Shown here: piece by piece, positions 1 through 9,428 of the stretch | Layout: each line of letters starts with the position of its first letter | How positions within the stretch are numbered: the first letter of the stretch is position 1 | Origin: Neorhizobium tomejilense | Lineage (GTDB): Bacteria > Pseudomonadota > Alphaproteobacteria > Rhizobiales > Rhizobiaceae | Length of the DNA stretch: 64,000 bases | NCBI GenBank assembly: GCA_002968845.1 | Contig: PVBG01000006.1 | Span: 186,001 to 250,000 of the forward strand | Direction: 5' to 3' | Notes under the pieces: model-generated | Database searches by the model: none | What the model was told of the DNA's origin: nothing | The model's input: only the letters and a program-made list of their open reading frames with translations | Program-made: the position numbers and the translations under genes

Positions 1-1127
1 GCCTCCTTGGCGACGCCCGGAATCTGCCGCTTCGGAATGCCGCTACCGAGACGCACTCTGCCGCCGGTTATGTTGGTGGAACGCCTGACAGCCGTTTCGA
101 CAGCGTATTCCAGGCCAACCGAGGCGCGCCATTGGTCAAGAACGCGCAGATTGCCGAGCGAGTCCGCCGCGCTCATTCCCGGCCGGGAAAATTCACCACG
201 CCCCCCGCGGATCGCCTCTCCGACCGCATCGACCTCGAAGGAATAGAGGTATCGTTTCTCCTCAAGTTCGATGGTTTCGCGCTCATCGCCCTTGATGATC
301 TCGATCCGTCCGACGCCGCCCTGGCGGCCCGAGGCGAACCAGAAGTCCTTCACTTCGATCCGTCCCTTGGAACCGATGATGCGAAGCACATTGTCCTGCT
401 GCGCCATGATTGAGCAGGAAACCTCGGCGACGATGCCGTTTTCGAACTTGAGGAGAGCGGAGGCCCATTCGTCGACGCCGGATTGGCCAAGGTGGGCTGC
501 CCCGGCCACGGTCTTGGGCTCCGTGAAGTCCATGCCGTCAACGGCTCCGGCAATCAGCCGGGCCATGGATACGGGATAGCCTCCGACGTCCAGGATACCG
601 CCGCCCGCCATGTCGCCATTGAAGAGCCGGTGCTCCGGCCTGAAGCTTCCCATGTTGAAGCCAAAGCTCGAGCGGATGATCCTGATGTCTCCGATGATCC
701 CGCTCTTGACCAGTTCGACAAGCCGAGCCGTCTGCGGATGAAGACGATACATATAACCCTCGCCGGCAAAGACCTTGGCCTTCTTCGCTTCATGGAAGAT
801 CAGGTCGGCGTCGAACGCAGAAAGCGCCATCGGTTTTTCGACCAGCACATGTTTGCCGGCGCGAATCGACTTGATCGCCCATTCCGCATGTCCGACATGG
901 GGGACCGCGACATAGACTGCGTCAATCTCGGGATCCCTGAGCAGCGCGTCGTAACCTGCGACGATCCGCGCTCCCGGAAAGGCTTCTGAAAGCCCGGGCT
1001 TGTCCGGATTGCGGGTGGCGATGGCGGCGAGCCGGCCGGTCTGCGAATGCGCGATACCTTCGGCGAATGCACGTGCAATGGTGCCCGGACCGATGATCCC
1101 CCAACGGACATGGTTCTCTGCAGTCAT
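1..1127 (-). CDS. Gfo/Idh/MocA family oxidoreductase (C-terminus off the window)
   Basis: NAD(P)-dependent sugar or polyol dehydrogenase family, probably cytoplasmic. Reading from the ATG at 1127 gives an N-terminal Rossmann fold with a GPGTIA nucleotide-binding turn (about residues 13-18) and the family EKP motif at residues 97-99, followed by the alpha/beta substrate domain. About 375 codons are present and the frame is still open at base 1, so the C-terminus is missing. It lies 30 bp downstream of the ABC ATPase on the same strand and is probably the last visible gene of that uptake operon, acting on the imported sugar. The substrate cannot be told from sequence. Confidence 0.9.
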   Translation of the reverse strand, partial: MTAENHVRWGIIGPGTIARAFAEGIAHSQTGRLAAIATRNPDKPGLSEAFPGARIVAGYDALLRDPEIDAVYVAVPHVGHAEWAIKSIRAGKHVLVEKPMALSAFDADLIFHEAKKAKVFAGEGYMYRLHPQTARLVELVKSGIIGDIRIIRSSFGFNMGSFRPEHRLFNGDMAGGGILDVGGYPVSMARLIAGAVDGMDFTEPKTVAGAAHLGQSGVDEWASALLKFENGIVAEVSCSIMAQQDNVLRIIGSKGRIEVKDFWFASGRQGGVGRIEIIKGDERETIELEEKRYLYSFEVDAVGEAIRGGRGEFSRPGMSAADSLGNLRVLDQWRASVGLEYAVETAVRRSTNITGGRVRLGSGIPKRQIPGVAKE

Positions 1128-1157
1128 GATTTTTCCTTTGATCCTCTTTGAAATTGC

Positions 1158-2240
1158 TTAGCGGAGGCGATTGCCCGTTTGATCGAAAAGAAAGACGCGG
1201 CTCGTCGGCACGCCCACGGTAAGATGCCGGCGGGCGCCCCCGTGGCGGTTTTCAGGTTGCTCGATGACGACTGTCTCACCGGCAAGGCTTGCGTGGACGT
1301 AGCTGGTATTGCCGAGATGCTCGGCCACTTCGACGGCCACGGTCAGATCCGCATCACCCCCGCCTGGCGGGGCAAAATGCTCGGGACGAATGCCGAGCGT
1401 GACAGTTGCGCCCAATCCGATCTGGGCTGAAAGCTGGAACGCGAACCGGACATTCCGGTCGGACGAGAGGGCCACGACCGCTCCGTCCGGTGTCTTTTCC
1501 ACCACTTCCGCCTTCAGGAAGTTCATCTTCGGCGAGCCGACAAAGCCTGCGACAAACTGGTTGGCCGGATCGTCATAGAGATCCAGCGGCGCTCCCACCT
1601 GCTCGATATGTCCTGCCCGCAACACGACGATCTTGTCTGCAAGCGTCATGGCCTCGGTCTGATCGTGGGTCACGTAGATCATCGTCGTTCCAAGCTGCTT
1701 GTGCAGCTTGGAAATCTCGACCCGCATCTGGACGCGGAGCTCCGCATCAAGGTTCGAAAGCGGCTCGTCGAAAAGGAATACCTGCGGCTCGCGAACAATC
1801 GCCCGTCCGATGGCGACACGCTGGCGTTGGCCACCCGAAAGCTGGGCAGGACGCCGGCCCATCAGCTCGTTGATCTGCAATATGTTCGCAGCGAGCGCGA
1901 CACGGCGGGCGGTATCGGCTTTCGGGTTGCCGTTCATCTCCAAGCCGAAGGAGAGGTTCCGCCGGACGGTCATGTGGGGATAGAGCGCATAGGACTGAAA
2001 GACCATCGCGATGCCGCGATCCGAGGGTTCGGTGTCATTGACCACTTTTCCACCGATGCTGATGGTGCCCGCGGAGATATCCTCAAGGCCGGCGATCATG
2101 CGCAGCAGGGTCGATTTCCCGCATCCGGACGGCCCGACGAAGACGGTGAACTCGCCGTCCTCGATCTCCAGGTTTGCTCCGTGAACCACCTGATAGGCCC
2201 CGAAGCTCTTAACGACATTTTCGAGTTTGATTTTCGCCAT
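1158..2240 (-). CDS. Sugar ABC transporter ATP-binding protein (MalK/UgpC type)
   Basis: ATPase subunit that energises the two permeases encoded upstream. The 360-aa protein has Walker [10 protein letters not shown] at residues 36-44, the ABC signature [10 protein letters not shown], Walker B VFLFDEP, and a C-terminal OB-fold/TOBE regulatory region of about 110 residues, as in the MalK/UgpC/MsmK class (usual length 350-370). The ATG at 2240 was chosen because GGGAGGG stands just upstream; an in-frame start at 2267 would overlap the end of the preceding permease gene. It is third in order after the two permeases. The class is known to serve sugars, polyols and glycerol-3-phosphate. Confidence 0.95.
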   Translation of the reverse strand: MAKIKLENVVKSFGAYQVVHGANLEIEDGEFTVFVGPSGCGKSTLLRMIAGLEDISAGTISIGGKVVNDTEPSDRGIAMVFQSYALYPHMTVRRNLSFGLEMNGNPKADTARRVALAANILQINELMGRRPAQLSGGQRQRVAIGRAIVREPQVFLFDEPLSNLDAELRVQMRVEISKLHKQLGTTMIYVTHDQTEAMTLADKIVVLRAGHIEQVGAPLDLYDDPANQFVAGFVGSPKMNFLKAEVVEKTPDGAVVALSSDRNVRFAFQLSAQIGLGATVTLGIRPEHFAPPGGGDADLTVAVEVAEHLGNTSYVHASLAGETVVIEQPENRHGGARRHLTVGVPTSRVFLFDQTGNRLR

Positions 2241-2253
2241 GATCCCTCCCCGA

Positions 2254-3090
2254 CTATTTGACGGCACCGGCCGAAATCCCGGCGATGAAGTGGCGCTGCA
2301 GGAAAACGAAGACGACGAGCACCGGGGCTGTCAGCAGCACCGCGCCGACCATGATGCCGCCCCAGGAGACCCTGGTGAGGCCGATCAGGGTTCCAAGTGC
2401 CACCGGCGCCGTCATCATGTTCGGCCGCGAATTGATCAGGAGCGGCCAGAGGTAGTTGTTCCAGGAGGACAGGAACAGGATGATCGCAAGCGCTGCCATC
2501 GTCGGGCGCGCCAATGGCAGGGCGATGTGCAGAAAGATCCGCCATTCCCTGACGCCTTCCACCCTCGCTGCGTCAAAGAGCTCACCGGGCATCATCGAAA
2601 AAGCCTGCCGCATGAACAGGACGCCGAGCGAGTTGAACAGCGGCGGGACGATCAATGCGATCCAGGTATTGGCGAGCCTGAACTCACGCGCGACCATGAT
2701 GAACTGCGGAATGACGACCACAGCGAAAGGCAGTGTAATCGTCCCGAGAATGATCGCGACCACGATGGCGCGGCCGGCAAAACGGTAACGCGCCAGCGCC
2801 CAGCCTGCCATGGACGTCAACATGACCGACAAGGTCGTGTAGATGATCGCGACGGTGATCGAGATGGACATCGCCCGGATAAAATTCGTGTCCGCCTGGA
2901 GATTGCGGAAGTTGGCGGCGAATTCCGCCGAGGGCCAGAGCACGATTTCGGGGCTGAAGATACCGTGGTCCGGCATGGTCGAGAAGACGACCATCATCCA
3001 GAGCGGGAAGAGCCAGACAATCGCAAGCGGCGTCAAAACCATGTGCAGCGCGATTTTCTGCACCAGCAGCGAGCGGGATTTCGATTTCAT
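2254..3090 (-). CDS. Carbohydrate ABC transporter permease (MalG/UgpE type)
   Basis: Inner-membrane permease of 278 aa with about six predicted membrane segments, the first near residues 14-35. The cytoplasmic EAA loop that docks on the ATPase is recognisable ([14 protein letters not shown], followed by LPLARP). Its start overlaps the stop of the other permease by 4 bp, indicating translational coupling, and the ATPase begins 13 bp after its stop. Length and topology fit the MalG half of a CUT1-family importer. Confidence 0.94.
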   Translation of the reverse strand: MKSKSRSLLVQKIALHMVLTPLAIVWLFPLWMMVVFSTMPDHGIFSPEIVLWPSAEFAANFRNLQADTNFIRAMSISITVAIIYTTLSVMLTSMAGWALARYRFAGRAIVVAIILGTITLPFAVVVIPQFIMVAREFRLANTWIALIVPPLFNSLGVLFMRQAFSMMPGELFDAARVEGVREWRIFLHIALPLARPTMAALAIILFLSSWNNYLWPLLINSRPNMMTAPVALGTLIGLTRVSWGGIMVGAVLLTAPVLVVFVFLQRHFIAGISAGAVK

Positions 3091-3947
3091 TTCTTCTCGC
3101 CTCCTAGCATGAGGTTGAGCAGAGAGATCGCAACCGCCAGACCGGCGATCGTGTAGGCGATTGCCGAGGCGTAACCGAAATTAAGCGAGGTGAAACCCTG
3201 GCGGTAAAGCAGCAGACCCAGTGTTTCGGTTCCTCCGCCGGGCCCGCCGCGATTGGTGATCAGGAAGGGTTCTGTAAAGAGCTGCATGGTGCCGATGACC
3301 GAAAGCACGACGCAGAAACTGATGATCGGCTTCAAGAGCGGCAAGGTGATATGAAGGAATTGCTGGAACTTGCTCACCCGGTCGAGCGTCGCTGCTTCGT
3401 AGACATCGTCGGGGATGGATTGCAGGCCGGCGAGGAGGATGATGGCGTTGTACCCTGCCCATCGCCAGGTGATCGCGATGATCACCAGCGCCATCGCCGC
3501 ATTGGCATTGTCGAACCACGAGACGGGGGACAATCCGACCGAGGTGATCAGCTTGTTGATGATGCCGAAATCGGCGCTGAACATCAGCCTGAAGACCGCG
3601 GCATAGGCCACCTCACCAACGACGACCGGCGCAAAGAAGGCGAACCTGTAGAGCGGTCGTGCCTTCAAAAGCGGGGAATCGAGAAGAACCGCCATGACGG
3701 TGGCGAGCGCGATCATCACAGGAACCTGGATCACCAGAATGATCAGCGTATTGTAGAGCGCGTTGTAGAAGGCCGGATCACCGAACAGCCGCCCCCAATT
3801 TGCCGAGAGGCTGAACCTCCACGGATTAACTCGCGTGTTCTGGAACGAGATCAGCAGCGAGTTTATGATCGGCCAGAGCCAAAAAGTGACGAAGATCAAA
3901 AGGTAGGGGGCAAGGAAGGCATAGGCCGCCCTATTCCTCGAAAGCAT
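3087..3947 (-). CDS. Carbohydrate ABC transporter permease (MalF/UgpA type)
   Basis: Inner-membrane permease of 286 aa, six predicted membrane segments, with the EAA loop (EAATLDRVSKFQQF, then LPLLKP). This is the MalF/UgpA half without the long periplasmic insertion of enteric MalF, as usual for CUT1 importers in rhizobia. CAGGAGAA precedes the ATG at 3947. It follows the binding-protein gene after a 62-bp spacer that contains a strong hairpin, and overlaps the next permease by 4 bp. Confidence 0.94.
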   Translation of the reverse strand: MLSRNRAAYAFLAPYLLIFVTFWLWPIINSLLISFQNTRVNPWRFSLSANWGRLFGDPAFYNALYNTLIILVIQVPVMIALATVMAVLLDSPLLKARPLYRFAFFAPVVVGEVAYAAVFRLMFSADFGIINKLITSVGLSPVSWFDNANAAMALVIIAITWRWAGYNAIILLAGLQSIPDDVYEAATLDRVSKFQQFLHITLPLLKPIISFCVVLSVIGTMQLFTEPFLITNRGGPGGGTETLGLLLYRQGFTSLNFGYASAIAYTIAGLAVAISLLNLMLGGEKK

Positions 3948-3983
3948 CTCGTTCTCCTGTCAGGGATTGCCAAGCGGGATATC

Positions 3984-4002
3984 GGGCGGCCTGACGCCGC
4001 CC
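3984..4002 (-). promoter_or_regulatory. Intercistronic hairpin after the binding-protein gene
   Basis: Perfect 7-bp GC stem (GGGCGGC / GCCGCCC) with a 5-nt loop between the solute-binding-protein stop (4010) and the first permease start (3947). There is no T-run after it, so it does not look like a full terminator. In binding-protein transporters such hairpins often protect the 3' end of the binding-protein message or cause partial termination, giving more binding protein than membrane subunits. That role is inferred here. Confidence 0.6.
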
Positions 4003-4009
4003 GGCATTC

Positions 4010-5284
4010 TCATTGCGTAACGGGCAGGCCGGTGGCTGTCGCAATCTGCTTCGCCGCGTCATCGAGAGCAGCCTTCGCATTCGGATAACCGCCGGCGAAA
4101 TACTTCGTCTGCGTCGCCTGATAGATCGCGTCCGCATCGCTCTGGAAGGCCGTGCCCCGACTTGGAACGATCTGCGGCAGAGTGACAAGGATATCCGACC
4201 AGACGGCCTGGCCGCCCCAATAGGGTTGCGGCTCCTTCACGAACGGATCCTGCACCGCCGATAGAAGCGACGGAACGAGGCCGAACGCTTTCAGCATCGT
4301 GACCTGGCCCTCATTGGTGGTCAGGGCATATTCAATGAATTTCCAGGCGGCTTCCTTGTTCTCGGAAGCGGCGCTAAGGGCCAGGGACGATCCACCGAGA
4401 TTGGCTGCGCGAGGGCCGTCGGCCGTCAGGCTGGGCATCCGGAAGACGCCCCATTTACCCGCAAGATTAGGTGAGTTGGAGCGGATCGAACCTTCAAACC
4501 ACGCGCCATACATCTGGCTGGCGGCCTTGCCTGCGGTATTGGACTGGATTTTTTCGTCCCAGATCGCGGCCGTGATCAGACCCGCATCCTTCATCTCCTT
4601 AATCTTCTCAAGCGTCGCAACGCAGGCTGGTTGATTGATGGTGATGGATTGGCCATCGGTCGAGAAATAGCCGCAACTTTGCTCGTTGGAGATCATGCGG
4701 AACCATTCGCTGTCACCGTTGAAATCGGCTTGAGCCATCACGGTTCCCGGATTGGCAGCCATAACCTTCTTTCCGGCGGCAATGAAGTCGTCCCAGGTCT
4801 TGATCGATGCCGGATCGACGCCGGCCTTTTCATAAAAGTCGCGGCGATAGAAGACGGCGACCGGTCCGGAATCCCACGGCACGGCGTAGGGAACGCCGTT
4901 CAATTCAAGCTCGGTCCGCTTGAATTCGGGGAAGAGCGCCTGGATTTCTGGCGTATAGCCAACCTCGCTGAGGTCGGCGAAACACTCGGGGAAGCGGTTC
5001 CAGAAGACTTCCGCTTCAAAATTTTCGACCGAGACAATATCCGGCAGGCCTTCGCCTCCCGCCGCGCAGGCTGCGAGCGTCTTGTCGTAGACCTGGTCGT
5101 TGCCGAGATCCTCCACCGTGACCTTGATGTCGGGATATTTCTTATTGAATCCTTCGAGCGTCGCCTTGAGAGACGAGGCCGCGACGTTCCAGCTCCAGAT
5201 GGTGATTTGGCCGGACTCTGCGAACGCCGCACTTGATGCAAGCAATACGACCGCGGCCGCCGGGCCTGCGAGTTTGAAGCGCAT
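4010..5284 (-). CDS. Extracellular sugar-binding protein of ABC transporter
   Basis: Periplasmic substrate-binding protein of 424 aa, cluster B / family 1 (MalE/UgpB-like). A Sec signal peptide is visible: MRFK, then a hydrophobic stretch ending AAFA, with likely cleavage near residue 23. The mature part starts with the typical ITIWSW strand and has the NPGTVMAQAD/GDSEWF-type central region of this family. First gene of the operon, 85 bp from the divergent AraC-type regulator. Substrate is not assignable; polyols or oligosaccharides are plausible given the adjacent Gfo/Idh dehydrogenase. Confidence 0.94.
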   Translation of the reverse strand: MRFKLAGPAAAVVLLASSAAFAESGQITIWSWNVAASSLKATLEGFNKKYPDIKVTVEDLGNDQVYDKTLAACAAGGEGLPDIVSVENFEAEVFWNRFPECFADLSEVGYTPEIQALFPEFKRTELELNGVPYAVPWDSGPVAVFYRRDFYEKAGVDPASIKTWDDFIAAGKKVMAANPGTVMAQADFNGDSEWFRMISNEQSCGYFSTDGQSITINQPACVATLEKIKEMKDAGLITAAIWDEKIQSNTAGKAASQMYGAWFEGSIRSNSPNLAGKWGVFRMPSLTADGPRAANLGGSSLALSAASENKEAAWKFIEYALTTNEGQVTMLKAFGLVPSLLSAVQDPFVKEPQPYWGGQAVWSDILVTLPQIVPSRGTAFQSDADAIYQATQTKYFAGGYPNAKAALDDAAKQIATATGLPVTQ

Positions 5285-5369
5285 TGAAAACCTCCCTTTT
5301 CCAATTGCTGTCCCTTCGGAACGTGCCTAAATTATCGCCTGCGAAACATCTGTCTCCGAAAAAGGGAAC

Positions 5370-6281
5370 ATGGATTTGGCGGAAAGTAAGGTAGTCAGCA
5401 AAGCGATCTACCACCCGGGCGCAAGCAGCATAGAAGGCCTGCCGACTGCCTTGCAGATGTTTTTCAACCACCCGCCGATCATGCTGATGCCGCACTGGCA
5501 CGCGCAGGTGGAGGTGAATTACGTGATCCGTGGCACGGTCCGCTATCGTATGGGCGAGCATGACGTCCGGCTGACCGCCGGCCAGATGTGCCTCTTCTGG
5601 GGCGGGCAGCCGCACCGGATGGAGGAATCCTCAGACGATTCCTTCTATGCCGGCGCGCATCTTCCGCTGGTGCATTTCTTTCGCTTGCGGCTGCCGGGGG
5701 ACCTCTCGAGCAAGCTCATGCATGGCGCAACATTGCTGACGACGGCCACCGATGCGGCGGACAAGGAGAACTTCGCGCGCTGGTTCGAATACGTGAGCTC
5801 CGGCAGTCCGGCCAAACGGCAACATGCCGTGGATGAGTTGCTGCTTCGGATCGAGCGGATCGTCCTCGATTCCTATAACCTGATCCCCGAGGCTCCGCGC
5901 GGAGTAGAGCCAAGCGCTCCTGACCAGCCCTATGCTCAGTCGGCCAAAAGCGTCGCACGCATGTGCGATTTCATCGCTGCCAATTTCATGCAGGATATCG
6001 ACACGATCGACATCGCCCGCGCCGCCGATCTTCATCCGAAATATGCGATGAACATTTTCCGAAGGTCGACCGGAATGACGCTCGGCAAATACGTCAACCT
6101 CTTGCGGCTTTCCCGTGCTCAGGCGCTTCTGATGCAGGACGGAGCCAATGTGCTGCAGGTCGCAATGGACAGCGGCTTCGGCTCGCTCAGCGCGTTCAAC
6201 AAATCCTTCCGGCATATTTCGGGCATGTCGCCCTCCGATTTCCGGCGGGATAGCCGCTTTGCCGCCCACGCAATGTCCTAA
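5370..6281 (+). CDS. AraC-family regulator with N-terminal cupin (MelR-like)
   Basis: A 303-aa transcription factor. The N-terminal half is a cupin-type sensing domain (HWHAQVEVNY near residues 43-52, then a GQMCLFWGG strand). The C-terminal ~100 residues form the double helix-turn-helix of AraC proteins, with IDIARAADLHPKYAMNIF as the first HTH and the conserved VAMDSGFGSLSAFNKSFR in the second. It is divergent from the sugar ABC operon across 85 bp, so it most likely activates that operon in response to the transported sugar. The inducer is unknown. Confidence 0.92.
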   Translation: MDLAESKVVSKAIYHPGASSIEGLPTALQMFFNHPPIMLMPHWHAQVEVNYVIRGTVRYRMGEHDVRLTAGQMCLFWGGQPHRMEESSDDSFYAGAHLPLVHFFRLRLPGDLSSKLMHGATLLTTATDAADKENFARWFEYVSSGSPAKRQHAVDELLLRIERIVLDSYNLIPEAPRGVEPSAPDQPYAQSAKSVARMCDFIAANFMQDIDTIDIARAADLHPKYAMNIFRRSTGMTLGKYVNLLRLSRAQALLMQDGANVLQVAMDSGFGSLSAFNKSFRHISGMSPSDFRRDSRFAAHAMS

Positions 6282-6635
6282 GCGGGAATACCGTCTCGGG
6301 CAGAGACCCAACATTATCGAACGGTGGTGGCATCATCGCAGCGCTGCAGGAATAGCTAAGTCGTCGAATGTCCATCATGCTGCCCGGTGCTGTCTTCGTC
6401 TTCGCGTGTGATGAAGGGCTACCATCCTCAAGGTCGAGGATTCGAACGGGCCTACAGGACGATCCGCAGTCGGTGCAGCGCGGTCGTTTCCGGAGGACAG
6501 GATGGCAGGCCGTGATACGGGAGCCATTGATTGCGCCATTGCTCCGCATATGCCCGCCGGGGCCAAGGCCGAGCTTTGCCGCGACGACAATGTCATTTCG
6601 CTGGGCAGGGTCACCTACCAAATTGAACGGACAGC
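6282..6635. other. Intergenic region with no convincing gene
   Basis: 354 bp between the AraC regulator and the 3' end of the GGT gene. It holds a short inverted repeat, ATCCTC-N6-GAGGAT (6424-6441), and a small open frame from 6502 (ATG after GGAGGACAGG) whose first ~44 codons lie in the gap. That frame then runs antisense into the GGT gene and matches no family I recognise. No terminator with a T-run is visible. Confidence 0.5.
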
Positions 6636-8228
6636 TCAAATGCCGAGAGCCATGCCGTCCTTGCGGGGGTCGGAGCCGCCTTTCAGCACGCCTGTTTCCC
6701 AGTCGATCCAGATCGCCTGGGCGCCGCCGATCGCCGATTCCGGCGCCTTCACCTCGAAGCCACGCTTGGTGAACTCCGGGCCGATCGTGTTGCGCAGCCG
6801 GGCTTCCATCTCGACCTGATTGGTCCCGGGCAGCGGGAAGAGTCGCGGCAGGTCGATGGCGCTCTGCAGGTCCATGCCGTAATCGAAGACTTTTGAGAGG
6901 AAATGGGCGTGGCCCATGGCCTGGTATTGGCCGCCCATGACACCGAAGGGCATGACGGCACGGCCGTCCTTCGTCACCATGCCGGGGATGATCGTATGCA
7001 TCGGCCGCTTGCCCGGCGCGATTGCGTTCGGATGGTCCGGAGCGAGCGAAAAGCTGAGGCCCCGATTGTGGAACATCACCCCGCTCTTCGGATCCATGTG
7101 GCCGCTGCCGTAAACGAAGAAGATCGAGTTGATGAAGCTGATGGCATTGCGGTCGCTGTCGACGACGGAGAGATAGATCGTGTCCTTGTGCGGCACCTCG
7201 TCGAACGGCGGCAGGTCCGTGATCGCCTTGTCGGGATCGATCATGCCGGCCAACTGCCTGGCAAGCTGCTCCGATAGCAGGTAATCGACCGGCACGCCGA
7301 CCTTGGCCGGATCGGCGAGAAAACGGTTGCGCGCCGCATAGGCCAGGCGCGTCGCCTCGACCTCGACATGCAGGCGCTCAGGCGCCAGCGGATCGCCCTT
7401 GCCCGGAAAATGCGACAGGATATTGAGGATCATCAGCGCGATGATGCCCTGGCCGTTGGGCGGGCATTCGTGGATTTCGTGGCCACGGAACGTCGTCTTG
7501 ATCGGCGTCACGTATTCGCCCTTGGCATTGGCGAAATCTTCGAGCGTGTGCAGCGCGCCGATGCCGTTCAGGTAGCTCACCATGCCTTCCGCGATCGGGC
7601 CACGATAGAAAGCGTCCCTGCCCTCCCGGCCGATGGCTTCGAGCGTATCGGCAAGTTGCTTCTGATACTGGACCGACCCCGCCGGCGGCGCGTTGCCGTC
7701 GACGAGGAAGACGCGGCTCGCAGCCGGATCGGCCTTCAGGATCTCCGCCTGGGCGGCAAGGTCGTGTGCCGTGCGCGGAGGCAGAACATAGCCGTCGCGC
7801 GCCAGCTTGACGGCCGGGGCGAGAATATCGGCCATCTTCATGCGGCCATGATCGGTTACCAGCCGCGTCCAGGCATCCACCGCCCCCGGCACGGTGATGG
7901 TGTGCGGCGAGGTGCGGGTGAGGCTGGTGACGCCAAGCGAACGGAGATGTTCGACGGTTGCGGCAGCCGGTGCCCTGCCTGACCCATTATAGGCCAGCAC
8001 CTTGTCCGTGCCGCCGAGCGAGAGAAGAGCGAAACAATCGCCGCCGATGCCGGTCGAGCCGGCTTCGACGACGCACTGCACGGCGCAGGCGGCAACCGCC
8101 GCATCGACGGCATTGCCGCCATTCCGCAGGATGTCGATGGCGGTGAGCGTCGCCAGCGGCTGGGAGGTGGCGGCCATCGCAGTGCGGCCGACAGCGAGCG
8201 AACGGCCGGGTAATTCGAAATCTCTCAT
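6636..8228 (-). CDS. ggt: Gamma-glutamyltransferase family protein
   Basis: 530-aa Ntn-hydrolase of the gamma-glutamyltranspeptidase family. The autocleavage and nucleophile site is recognisable: Thr350 in DTIYLSVVD, corresponding to the TTHxSVVD segment of classical GGTs. The N-terminal GNAVDAAVA and GGDCF segments are also present. There is no signal peptide, so it is probably cytoplasmic, unlike periplasmic E. coli GGT. Many such homologues act on gamma-glutamyl or acylated small molecules rather than glutathione. It lies 129 bp downstream of a LysR regulator on the same strand. Confidence 0.9.
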   Translation of the reverse strand: MRDFELPGRSLAVGRTAMAATSQPLATLTAIDILRNGGNAVDAAVAACAVQCVVEAGSTGIGGDCFALLSLGGTDKVLAYNGSGRAPAAATVEHLRSLGVTSLTRTSPHTITVPGAVDAWTRLVTDHGRMKMADILAPAVKLARDGYVLPPRTAHDLAAQAEILKADPAASRVFLVDGNAPPAGSVQYQKQLADTLEAIGREGRDAFYRGPIAEGMVSYLNGIGALHTLEDFANAKGEYVTPIKTTFRGHEIHECPPNGQGIIALMILNILSHFPGKGDPLAPERLHVEVEATRLAYAARNRFLADPAKVGVPVDYLLSEQLARQLAGMIDPDKAITDLPPFDEVPHKDTIYLSVVDSDRNAISFINSIFFVYGSGHMDPKSGVMFHNRGLSFSLAPDHPNAIAPGKRPMHTIIPGMVTKDGRAVMPFGVMGGQYQAMGHAHFLSKVFDYGMDLQSAIDLPRLFPLPGTNQVEMEARLRNTIGPEFTKRGFEVKAPESAIGGAQAIWIDWETGVLKGGSDPRKDGMALGI

Positions 8229-8357
8229 ATCACCTCATCACTGAAAAATCGGATTCAAGGCCCTGTCGCGGCACAGCATTTTCCTCAACAGACCATGCCG
8301 GGCGCCCGGCATCAAGCCGTCATGTCTTGATTTCCGAAAGCCGGCCGCTTGCCGGGC

Positions 8358-9320
8358 TCAAGCCGCGATCCGCGAAATTCCCATCTTGCAGCCGGAAGCT
8401 TCGAGCGCCGCGCCGGCGACCTCCACGAAGAGGGTGCGGAACCATGAGGCACGGCTGTCGGCATGGTCGACGCGTCGGTAAAGCATGCTCACGGGCTCGG
8501 CCGGCAGGTCGATCGGCGGCAGGTCGATCGCTAGATTGTGGAGCTGCGCCATGCAGCGGGCGATCGATTCCGGAATGGTGGCGATGGCCGGCATGGCCCG
8601 TAGCGCCGTCGGCAGCGCCGAGAAACGCGGTACCGTCGCCACGACATTGCGGGTTTTACCGTGACCGGCGAGTGCCACGTCGATGCTGGTCGAGGAATTG
8701 CCCTCGAAGGAGACGGCGACATGTGGCGCATCGGCATAGGCGTCAAGACCGAGCGGCGCCTTGAGCTTGATCTGCGCGGGGTCGTAGATGCAGACGGACG
8801 ACTGGGTGAAGAGCGGCGCGCGGACGTGCCAGGAGGGCGGCTCGCCATGCACTGCGACGCTGAAATCGAAGGCGCCGTCATCGAGCATGCGCGAAACGTC
8901 ACGCCGTTCCGAGGCGACGCCGATCAGCCGCGATCCGGGCGAGAGCTGCCGCAGACGGGCGGCGAGCGGGCCAAAGAAAGCCGATTCGAGATTGTCGCAC
9001 ATGCCGACGCGGAACTCGCCTTCCCAGCTTTTGGGATTGAACGCGGCAGGCGGCCGGATCGCCCGTTCGATGTTCGAAAGCGCGTCCTCGATCACAGGTG
9101 CGATCGCCAACGCCCGGGGCGTCGGCTGCAGGCCACGCCCGACACGTACGAACAGGTCGTCGTCCAGCGCTTCGCGCAACCGCTTCAAGGCCGCCGACAG
9201 GCCCGGTTGTCCGAGTAGCAGCCGCTCGGCGGCGCGACTGACGTTGCGTTCCTGCATCAGCACCGCAAATGCCAGAAGCAGGTTGAGGTCGAACTTTCGA
9301 AGGGTCGCATCACTCATCAT
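8358..9320 (-). CDS. LysR-family transcriptional regulator
   Basis: 320-aa LysR-type regulator. The N-terminal winged HTH covers about residues 7-65 (FDLNLLLAF, then RNVSRAAERLLLGQPGLSAALKRLREAL), followed by a periplasmic-binding-protein-like effector domain. The ATG at 9320 is preferred; an upstream in-frame TTG at 9344 is possible. It is divergent from the MFS transporter (9429) and upstream of the GGT-family gene in the same direction, so either could be its target. The effector is unknown. Confidence 0.9.
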   Translation of the reverse strand: MMSDATLRKFDLNLLLAFAVLMQERNVSRAAERLLLGQPGLSAALKRLREALDDDLFVRVGRGLQPTPRALAIAPVIEDALSNIERAIRPPAAFNPKSWEGEFRVGMCDNLESAFFGPLAARLRQLSPGSRLIGVASERRDVSRMLDDGAFDFSVAVHGEPPSWHVRAPLFTQSSVCIYDPAQIKLKAPLGLDAYADAPHVAVSFEGNSSTSIDVALAGHGKTRNVVATVPRFSALPTALRAMPAIATIPESIARCMAQLHNLAIDLPPIDLPAEPVSMLYRRVDHADSRASWFRTLFVEVAGAALEASGCKMGISRIAA

Positions 9321-9428
9321 TGTCAGCAATACCTGACATGGCAATTATCAATTTGCAATAGGTCACGAAGATGGACACTTTCTCGTTCCTCTGCCGGCCC
9401 GGTTCGACCTCCCCGCTCCGGGGGCAGC

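Noticed and set aside
6502..6819. Open frame starting MAGRDTGAIDCAIAPHMP with a good GGAGGACAGG upstream
   Set aside because: Only ~44 codons lie in the intergenic gap; the rest is antisense to the 3' end of the GGT gene and looks like composition-driven open frame. I cannot exclude a short true gene.
9341..9356. GCAATTATCAATTTGC as a LysR box between the LysR and MFS genes
   Set aside because: Only five of eight half-site bases match, which is not better than chance in this AT-rich spot.
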